NCBI RefSeq assembly: GCF_014270105.1
Contig: NZ_JACNMF010000001.1
Location: 861,560-925,559 of the forward strand
DNA length: 64,000 nt
Direction of reading: 5' to 3'
Origin: Hyunsoonleella aquatilis
GTDB lineage: Bacteria > Bacteroidota > Bacteroidia > Flavobacteriales > Flavobacteriaceae
The notes under the pieces were generated by a model. The model saw only the letters and a program-made list of their open reading frames with translations, did no database searches and had not been told where the DNA came from. This document shows positions 63,334 to 64,000 of this stretch, in pieces (position 1 is the first letter of the stretch; each line of letters begins with the position of its first letter). The position numbers were made by a program, and so were the translations under genes.

Positions 63334-64000
63334 TTATGGTAATTTGAAGCTCATCACATGGTCGTATTCTGTCTTCATATATTCATTGTCAAAATATTCA
63401 AATTTGGCAATTTTGACTTTGAAAAAAGCTGGATTAGATATTTGATCCTTATCAAATTTAAAGTAGATAAAACTATCTTGATCAATAACTTCAATATTAT
63501 ATATAGGCTTAAAATTAATATTATCAGAACTAAAATTTAAGCCGACTGTCCATTTGTTTTTAGGAATTTTTTCAAAAACAAAATAATAAGATTCTTGGTC
63601 GAACATTAATTTAGGGATTTCTGTAAACCCGATCATAAACCAAATTGGCTTAACAAATTGAGATTTATTGAATTCCTTCAAAGTAAGAGGTTTTTTCAAT
63701 AGTTGCCATCTGCTTTCTTCAGGAAAATGGGTAATAATAGAGAGTTCTGGTTTAATATCGAAATAGAATTCTGAAACTTCTTTATCATTGGATGTTCCCC
63801 AGGTTGTATCAACAAGAATCCATTTTTTATTTAGTTTGATTGCATTCCAGGCATGCCGAAAATTGTCATCTTTGTTTAATTCAACATAATGATTTCTTTC
63901 ATCCCGAATATGTCCGCTTATTATAACGGCCTCAATGTCAACTTTATCCATAAACCACTTATAAAGATTAGAATATCCAGCACAGACTCCTTTTCTATTT
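63334..64000 (-). CDS. Transglutaminase-fold protein, C-terminal part
   Basis: The frame is open across the right edge, so the N-terminus lies outside the window. The cysteine-protease-like triad is visible: Cys in RKGVCAGYSNLYKWF (near 63985), His in NFRHAWNAIKLNKKW and Asp in ILVDTTWG. About 120 residues of beta-rich C-terminal domain follow. This is the transglutaminase-core/kyphoscoliosis-peptidase type found in bacterial secreted proteins; the substrate is unknown. The gene is AT-rich. Confidence 0.85.
   Translation of the reverse strand, partial: NRKGVCAGYSNLYKWFMDKVDIEAVIISGHIRDERNHYVELNKDDNFRHAWNAIKLNKKWILVDTTWGTSNDKEVSEFYFDIKPELSIITHFPEESRWQLLKKPLTLKEFNKSQFVKPIWFMIGFTEIPKLMFDQESYYFVFEKIPKNKWTVGLNFSSDNINFKPIYNIEVIDQDSFIYFKFDKDQISNPAFFKVKIAKFEYFDNEYMKTEYDHVMSFKLP

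Overview
The window reads as chromosomal DNA of an AT-rich member of the Flavobacteriaceae (Bacteroidota). Four things support this: type IX secretion (T9SS) cargo with both type A and type B (gliding-associated) C-terminal sorting domains plus a PorP/SprF partner; the Bacteroidota -7 promoter box TAnnTTTG in front of several genes; BshC of bacillithiol synthesis; and family-typical proteins (DUF4295, DUF6249, OMP_b-brl_3 receptors, single-lipoyl E2). No rRNA, tRNA, CRISPR array or intact transposase was seen.

Layout. 1-4.6 kb: the 3' end of a giant repeat adhesin, its SprF-like partner and an OmpA/TPR protein form a gliding/T9SS operon. 4.7-14.8 kb: ordinary metabolism and envelope genes (idi-queD, DUF4369 lipoprotein, DUF819 carrier, VanX-type dipeptidase, an ECF sigma factor with a membrane partner, cupin, Fe-alcohol dehydrogenase, MOSC protein, TetR-DUF3179 pair). 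Between 8.2 and 8.7 kb lie two terminator-ended stretches that look like small RNAs. 15.4-16.8 kb: a small accessory island. A putative phage abortive-infection membrane protein sits beside an attC-like palindrome and a truncated copy of the MOSC gene start, and the whole is bracketed by 41-bp direct repeats that include the htpG terminator hairpin. 16.8-39.9 kb: housekeeping (htpG, fabH-type KAS III, a beta-barrel receptor, a sodium:solute symporter, recR, glycosyltransferase, 2-oxoacid dehydrogenase E2, exonuclease, FAH hydrolase, Hpt protein, cinA, rpmB-rpmG-DUF4295, ftsY, rimO), interrupted by three copies of a dispersed intergenic repeat and several palindromes.

40.0-53.5 kb is the most distinctive region. 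On the minus strand a PhoX-like collagen-repeat lipoprotein and a di-heme cytochrome c peroxidase lipoprotein form a pair. Divergently, on the plus strand, a tightly spaced run encodes a small beta-barrel, a short T9SS cargo protein, a 776-residue phage-tail-fibre-like secreted protein, a 1796-residue modular leucine-rich-repeat T9SS protein and a lipoprotein with two FN3-like segments. TGGACA-N5-TGGACA direct repeats stand before the first two genes. It looks like a co-expressed surface-display locus without an obvious described function.

53.6-64.0 kb: bshC, a TPR/LuxR-type sensor-regulator, guaA (probably leaderless), a LysM/periplasmic-binding fusion, DUF922 and DUF3820 proteins, a second ECF sigma operon, and the C-terminal part of a secreted-type transglutaminase-fold protein that runs off the end.

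All family names come from reading motifs in the translated sequence; no database search was possible. Start codons were moved downstream of the longest ORF where signal peptides, family N-termini or promoter boxes required it.
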